DNA of 64,000 nt. It comes from Chthonomonas sp035294165 (lineage in GTDB: Bacteria; Armatimonadota; Chthonomonadetes; Chthonomonadales; Chthonomonadaceae). The notes beneath the pieces were generated by a model that was not told the DNA's origin, did no database searches, and saw nothing but the letters and a program-made list of their open reading frames with translations. The stretch covers positions 62,001 through 126,000 of the forward strand of contig NZ_DATGLN010000207.1 of assembly GCF_035294165.1 (NCBI RefSeq), read 5' to 3'. Below, piece after piece: positions 60,493-64,000 of the stretch (its first letter is position 1; every line of letters begins with the position of its first letter). Both the position numbers and the translations under genes were made by a program.

Positions 60493-60521
60493 ATGATAAC
60501 AAAGATTTATGCACCTGTCAA
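60493..60521 (-). promoter_or_regulatory. Near-consensus sigma-70 promoter, minus strand
   Basis: TTGACA (60516-60521) and TATCAT (60493-60498) with a 17 bp spacer, one mismatch in twelve. It would start transcription near 60486 toward the signal-peptide frame, the RHS tip and the GloVer gene, all on the minus strand. The next 20 bases upstream are an A/T tract (AAAAAAATTTTTT on the plus strand), UP-element-like. Confidence 0.8.
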
Positions 60522-60739
60522 GAGGTTGCAAAAAAATTTTTTGGGCGGTTTTTTTATTGAGAGTGCTGTACTGGTAGAAAGCGTGGTTAGACGAAAGCGC
60601 TTAACTAGCCAAGCTATCACTGTCTGCAGAGGATGCTAAGTCTATCCTAAGGACTATTTTCCGTGAAATTCTCTTATGTTGGGTATTCTATTTTGCGGTT
60701 GGCTCGCTGCCATAGGAGCCGATAAGCCTATCTTCTGAG

Positions 60740-63457
60740 GTGAGCGCCTTGATCTCTTTCAAACGTGTTCTTTTACGTAGTCTATCGTTTTCGTGGGTTT
60801 TCCTCTTGGTTCTCTCTTTAGGCATCGTTCAGGCCCAAGAGCCTCACAGTCTTCGTTCGGATGTGCTGCAAGCCATGCATTGGCGTAGCATTGGACCGGC
60901 AGTGATGGGCGGAAGGATAGCGGACGTTGCTGTAGACCCTAAGAACCCTTATACGATCTATGTGGCTTTAGCGACGGGTGGGGTTATCAAATCTACCAAC
61001 GATGGGAACACATGGACGCCGATTTTCGACCATGAGGCCGTTGGCTCGGTAGGAGCGGTGGCGGTGGCGCCATCCGACCCTAATATCGTGTGGGTAGGTA
61101 CAGGGGAGGCTAACGGACGCAACAGCTCTTCTTGGGGAGACGGGGTCTATAAGTCTACTGATGGTGGAAAAACCTGGCAGCACATGGGGCTAGACGATAC
61201 ACGCGAGATTGGTCGCATTGTTGTAGACCCTAACAACTCCAACATCGTCTATGTCGCTGCGGCCGGGCGGCTGTGGGGTTACAATTCGGAGAGGGGGCTT
61301 TTCAAAACCAGCGACGGTGGCAAAACCTGGCAGAAGGTTCTCTACATCAACGAGAAGACCGGCGTGATAGATGTGGCCTTGGCCGGGAAGGGTGGGGATG
61401 TGCTTTTAGCTGCAGCCTATCGTCGTTTGCGTACTCCTTGGGGTTTTTACGATGAAAGCTCCGATTCGGGCATCTATCGTTCTACGGATGGAGGGAAGAC
61501 GTGGAGCAAGATCACAAAGGGTCTGCCCACCGAGAAGGTGGGGCGAATAGGTCTATCGGTATGTGCAAGCCAGCCGAACATCGTCTATGCCGTCGTTGCC
61601 TGTAACGAGGGTGGGGCCAAAGACCTTTTTGATCCTACCAGCAATTTTGGCGGCGTTTTCCGCTCGGACGATGCCGGTGCGACCTGGAAGCGGGTCAACA
61701 GCACGGTGCCACGTGGGTTCTATTTCGGACAGATTCGGGTAGACCCCGCCGATCCAAACAGAGTGTATGTATGTGGGTTTGGGCTTGAAGTATCGCAGGA
61801 TGGCGGTAAGCACTTTTCCATACCCGGCTACGGTTCGCCGGGAGTTCATCCCGATCTTCATGCGCTTTGGATAGACCCTCAACATCCGGAGCATATGTGG
61901 CTTGGCACCGATGGTGGGCTTTATGTGACGCACGATCGGGGTTCCACCTGGGAGTTTATGAATAACTTTCCTATGGGTGAGTTTTATGAGGTGAGTGTAG
62001 ATAACCAAAAGCCGTTTTGGGTCTACGGAGGGCTACAGGATAACGGTTGTTGGACGGGGCCAAGTGCCACCACCAATGAGCGCGGGATTACCAATTGCGA
62101 TTGGATTTCTTTCCCATCAGGGGATGGATTCTATGTGCTTTCCGACCCGGACGATCCGCAGATTGTCTATGCGGAGTCGCAGAATGGGGAGGCCTACCGA
62201 TTAGATAGGCACACGATGAACTTTCGACGCATGCATCCGATAGCGCCTGAAGGGGAACCGGACTACCGCTTCAACTGGAACACGCCGTTGGCCATCTCGC
62301 CTTTCGATCATGATGTGGTCTATATGGGTGGAAACCATCTGTTTCGTTTCTATGATGGCTGTAAGTATTACGATGTTATTAGCCCCGATCTCTCCAAGCA
62401 GGAGGGGCCGCATATCACGACCACCGGATCGGGCGCTGAGATTTACGGAACGATCGTCACTATTTCGCCTTCGCCGCTTCAGCGAGGTTTGGTATGGGTT
62501 GGAACGGATGACGGGAACGTGCAGCTTACACAAGATGAGGGAAAGACATGGGAGAACGTGACCGACAACTTGCCGGAAAAGGTGAGAAACTATTGGGTAT
62601 CACGTGTGCTGGCTTCACAGTTTGTAGCAGGGCGGGCTTATGTGGCCATTGACGGGCATCGGAGCGATGACTTGGCCCCCTATCTTTTTGTGACTGAGGA
62701 CTATGGGAAGACCTGGCATTCCATTGTGGGAAATTTGCCTAAGGAAGGGCCGATACAGGCTTTTAGAGAGGACCCGGTGAATCCGAACCTGCTGTTTTGC
62801 GGCACCGAGTTCGGCGCATGGGTGAGCCTGGATCGTGGGCAACATTGGCAAAAGTTGGGAGACAACTTACCGACCGTAGCGGTAGATGACCTTGCCGTTC
62901 AGTCGCGCGACCACGCGCTTGTGGCGGCAACGCATGGCCGAAGTTTATGGGTGCTAGACAACATCGCGCCGCTGGAAACCGTTGCCTCCAATCCCAAGGA
63001 GGATCAGCCCATTCTCTTTCCTATGTCTCCTGCTTTGGAATATCGCTATACGCTTACCACCGAGATCAGTGGTCAACACGATTTCGTGGCGCCCAACCCT
63101 CCACGAGGCGTGCGCATCGTGTTTTGGCTGCCGACCCTGGAGGACGCAACCCCCACCGTCGTGATAACCGATGCGGCAAATAAAGAGGTAGCGCGACTTT
63201 TTGGAGAGCGTTATCCGGGAATGCAGACACTGATTTGGGATATGTTGCAGAGGCAAGAGGAGGAGAGAGGCTCTGGTCGCCGCGGAGTGCCGCCACGGTT
63301 TGTGAAGCCTGGTGTCTATACGGTAACGTTGCAGGTCGGCAAGTTTAAGCAGTCGCAAAAGGTGACGATAGCCGGCAACCCGGCGCTCTCGGAAGAGGAG
63401 ACGGACGAGCCATACGCCGATCCGGATAGCGGTGGGGAGAATGAGATCGGCCCGTAG
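60740..63457 (+). CDS. Secreted BNR/VPS10-type beta-propeller protein (glycosidase-like)
   Basis: 905 residues from GTG 60740; TTG 60749, with GAGGTGA 6 bases upstream, is an alternative giving MISFKRVLLRS. Signal peptide ends near IVQAQ. At least eight BNR (Asp-box) repeats with S.DGGKTW-type motifs: STDGGKTWQ, KTSDGGKTWQ, RSTDGGKTWS, RSDDAGATWK, THDRGSTWE, TQDEGKTWE, TEDYGKTWH and SLDRGQHWQ. This matches the ~900-residue 'WD40/YVTN/BNR-like' sortilin-type family. The C-terminal 150 residues are an Ig-like domain (GVRIVFWLPTLEDATPTVVITDAANKEVARL). Extracellular; the substrate is unknown and true glycosidase activity is unproven for this family. Confidence 0.85.
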   Translation: MSALISFKRVLLRSLSFSWVFLLVLSLGIVQAQEPHSLRSDVLQAMHWRSIGPAVMGGRIADVAVDPKNPYTIYVALATGGVIKSTNDGNTWTPIFDHEAVGSVGAVAVAPSDPNIVWVGTGEANGRNSSSWGDGVYKSTDGGKTWQHMGLDDTREIGRIVVDPNNSNIVYVAAAGRLWGYNSERGLFKTSDGGKTWQKVLYINEKTGVIDVALAGKGGDVLLAAAYRRLRTPWGFYDESSDSGIYRSTDGGKTWSKITKGLPTEKVGRIGLSVCASQPNIVYAVVACNEGGAKDLFDPTSNFGGVFRSDDAGATWKRVNSTVPRGFYFGQIRVDPADPNRVYVCGFGLEVSQDGGKHFSIPGYGSPGVHPDLHALWIDPQHPEHMWLGTDGGLYVTHDRGSTWEFMNNFPMGEFYEVSVDNQKPFWVYGGLQDNGCWTGPSATTNERGITNCDWISFPSGDGFYVLSDPDDPQIVYAESQNGEAYRLDRHTMNFRRMHPIAPEGEPDYRFNWNTPLAISPFDHDVVYMGGNHLFRFYDGCKYYDVISPDLSKQEGPHITTTGSGAEIYGTIVTISPSPLQRGLVWVGTDDGNVQLTQDEGKTWENVTDNLPEKVRNYWVSRVLASQFVAGRAYVAIDGHRSDDLAPYLFVTEDYGKTWHSIVGNLPKEGPIQAFREDPVNPNLLFCGTEFGAWVSLDRGQHWQKLGDNLPTVAVDDLAVQSRDHALVAATHGRSLWVLDNIAPLETVASNPKEDQPILFPMSPALEYRYTLTTEISGQHDFVAPNPPRGVRIVFWLPTLEDATPTVVITDAANKEVARLFGERYPGMQTLIWDMLQRQEEERGSGRRGVPPRFVKPGVYTVTLQVGKFKQSQKVTIAGNPALSEEETDEPYADPDSGGENEIGP

Positions 63458-63465
63458 TGTTTTGC

Positions 63466-63497
63466 AAAAAGGGTCAAGAGCTTGCGACTCTTGACCC
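63466..63497 (-). terminator. Intrinsic terminator of the Cys-rich protein gene
   Basis: A perfect 10-bp inverted repeat (GGGTCAAGAG 63471-63480 and CTCTTGACCC 63488-63497) with a 7-base loop. On the minus strand it is followed by TTTTTGC, a short T-run, so it should end the 63525-63935 transcript. On the plus strand there is no T-run, but the hairpin could still serve the convergent BNR gene. Confidence 0.8.
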
Positions 63498-63524
63498 TGA
63501 AATATCGGATTATCGGTAACGAAG

Positions 63525-63935
63525 CTATTTGTTGTCGTCGGTGTTTGTGCCGTTATCCGAGGGCATATCCGGTTTGACGTCGCCATTTTGGGGAATGGGT
63601 TTGATATCGTCGTTGGTTTTCCCCATAACGGCTCCTAAGCCGGCGTCCCAACCTCCTTTGCAGTTGATGCAAACCGGCTTGCCATTGGCGGCGTTGTCGC
63701 CACAGTTGCACATGCCCACGTGCACGGCGCAGTAGTCGCATTTTCCTTTGATGCAGCACTTGTAGTTGTCTCCGTCCTTGATCTTTTTGACCATCACCTC
63801 GACCCTTTTAGAGGCTGCCGTTTGCTGGGGCATGTTTTGGTCTGACGAGCCACTTTGATCTTGGGCGTAGGCCAATCCTCCAAGGACGGCTATCGCTCCC
63901 AAAAGGGAGAAGGCAGCTGCTTTTGTGCGTTTCAC
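63525..63935 (-). CDS. Small secreted Cys-rich protein
   Basis: 136 residues from GTG 63935, chosen for AAGGAGG 10 bases upstream. Signal peptide AAAFSLLGAIAVLGGLAYAQ. Eight cysteines lie in residues 60-92 (C60 C61 ...C66..C69......C76.C78..........C89..C92) with VHVGMCNCG and GKPVCINCKGGWDAG. The spacing of CxxC and CxC pairs suggests a small metal site (zinc or Fe-S) or a disulfide knot. The C-terminal 40 residues are Asp/Asn/Pro rich. Family not recognised. Monocistronic, with its own terminator and an inverted repeat upstream. Confidence 0.75.
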   Translation of the reverse strand: MKRTKAAAFSLLGAIAVLGGLAYAQDQSGSSDQNMPQQTAASKRVEVMVKKIKDGDNYKCCIKGKCDYCAVHVGMCNCGDNAANGKPVCINCKGGWDAGLGAVMGKTNDDIKPIPQNGDVKPDMPSDNGTNTDDNK

Positions 63936-63959
63936 GTTTCGAGTACCTCCTTGTTTGGT

Positions 63960-63977
63960 ATCGTTTTAGTAAACGAT
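63960..63977. promoter_or_regulatory. Inverted repeat upstream of the Cys-rich gene (possible operator)
   Basis: ATCGTTT-TAGT-AAACGAT, perfect 7-bp arms with a 4-base centre, lies 25 bases upstream of the GTG and just before the ribosome site. Size and position fit a repressor operator or a small mRNA hairpin. The window ends 23 bases further, so the promoter cannot be placed with certainty. Confidence 0.45.
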
Positions 63978-64000
63978 GCGGGCAGTGTATAGGCCGACCC

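Noticed and set aside
60533..60562. Intrinsic terminator at the A7T6/T7 stretch upstream of the BNR gene
   Set aside because: No stable GC stem accompanies the tracts; more likely an UP-like element of the minus-strand promoter.
1..64000. CRISPR array near the CARF gene
   Set aside because: No regularly spaced 24-40 base direct repeats were seen in either direction, and no cas1, cas2 or cas10 homologue is encoded.

Overview
The window looks like chromosome of a moderately GC-rich, free-living bacterium of the Armatimonadota, most like a Chthonomonas-type organism. That placement is an inference from the gene mix: many lipoproteins and TAT/Sec-secreted proteins of no clear family, GloVer, RHS and BNR repeat proteins, DUF4175, GH172 and PIG-L genes, interleaved with a clean housekeeping set. 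No phage, transposase or CRISPR array is visible.

Layout. 1-5.2 kb: the 3' end of mnmG, then (minus) a 2Fe-2S ferredoxin, a secreted beta-helix protein and a hybrid histidine kinase. 5.4-8.1 kb: a PhyH-like oxygenase and a C11-like lipoprotein, separated by a perfect palindrome. 8.1-14.3 kb (minus): glnE-plsY-priA. 14.5-17 kb: two secreted proteins, the first broken at a C8 tract, then tRNA-Ser(GGA) behind a perfect sigma-70 promoter. 17.2-28.4 kb (plus): PIG-L deacetylase, nadD, rsfS, a TPR membrane protein, sucC, an RsmB-like methyltransferase, a helical-repeat protein, a LON-domain protein, a gap that can fold into a branched RNA, a membrane glycosyltransferase and a membrane Ser/Thr kinase. 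28.5-29.8 kb (minus): a CARF-HEPN (TIGR02710-like) protein split by a frameshift. 30-36.6 kb (minus): a four-gene envelope operon (DUF4175 Gln-rich coiled coil, terpenoid-cyclase-fold repeat protein, YdjY protein, ABC-2-like permease). 36.7-44.6 kb (minus): Dcd, TlpA-like protein, M32 carboxypeptidase, dnaG, rpoD, DUF6941-like protein. 44.6-52.4 kb (minus): sugar-related genes (Gfo/Idh oxidoreductase, large TAT-secreted hydrolase-like protein, secreted binding-type protein, DegT aminotransferase, acyltransferase). 52.5-56.9 kb (plus): GH172 plus a sugar ABC permease and binding protein without an ATPase. 57-60.5 kb (minus): a frameshifted secreted GloVer protein and the remnant of an RHS gene. 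60.7-63.9 kb: a BNR-repeat protein and a small secreted Cys-rich protein, sharing a hairpin between their ends.

How genes work together: the rpoD-dnaG and nadD-rsfS pairs are classical. The 44-57 kb block reads as glycan or oligosaccharide handling (secreted hydrolases, import, oxidation, transamination). The 30-36 kb operon is a coherent but uncharacterised envelope unit.

The least ordinary points are three single-base frameshifts in homopolymer runs (C8 at 14606, A4/C4 near 28830, A4 at 58190), the RHS remnant whose signal peptide and tip lie in one frame separated only by a stop codon, the strand-composition switch inside the GloVer gene, the candidate structured RNA at 24.87-25.10 kb, and apparent catalytic substitutions in the C11 and PhyH proteins.
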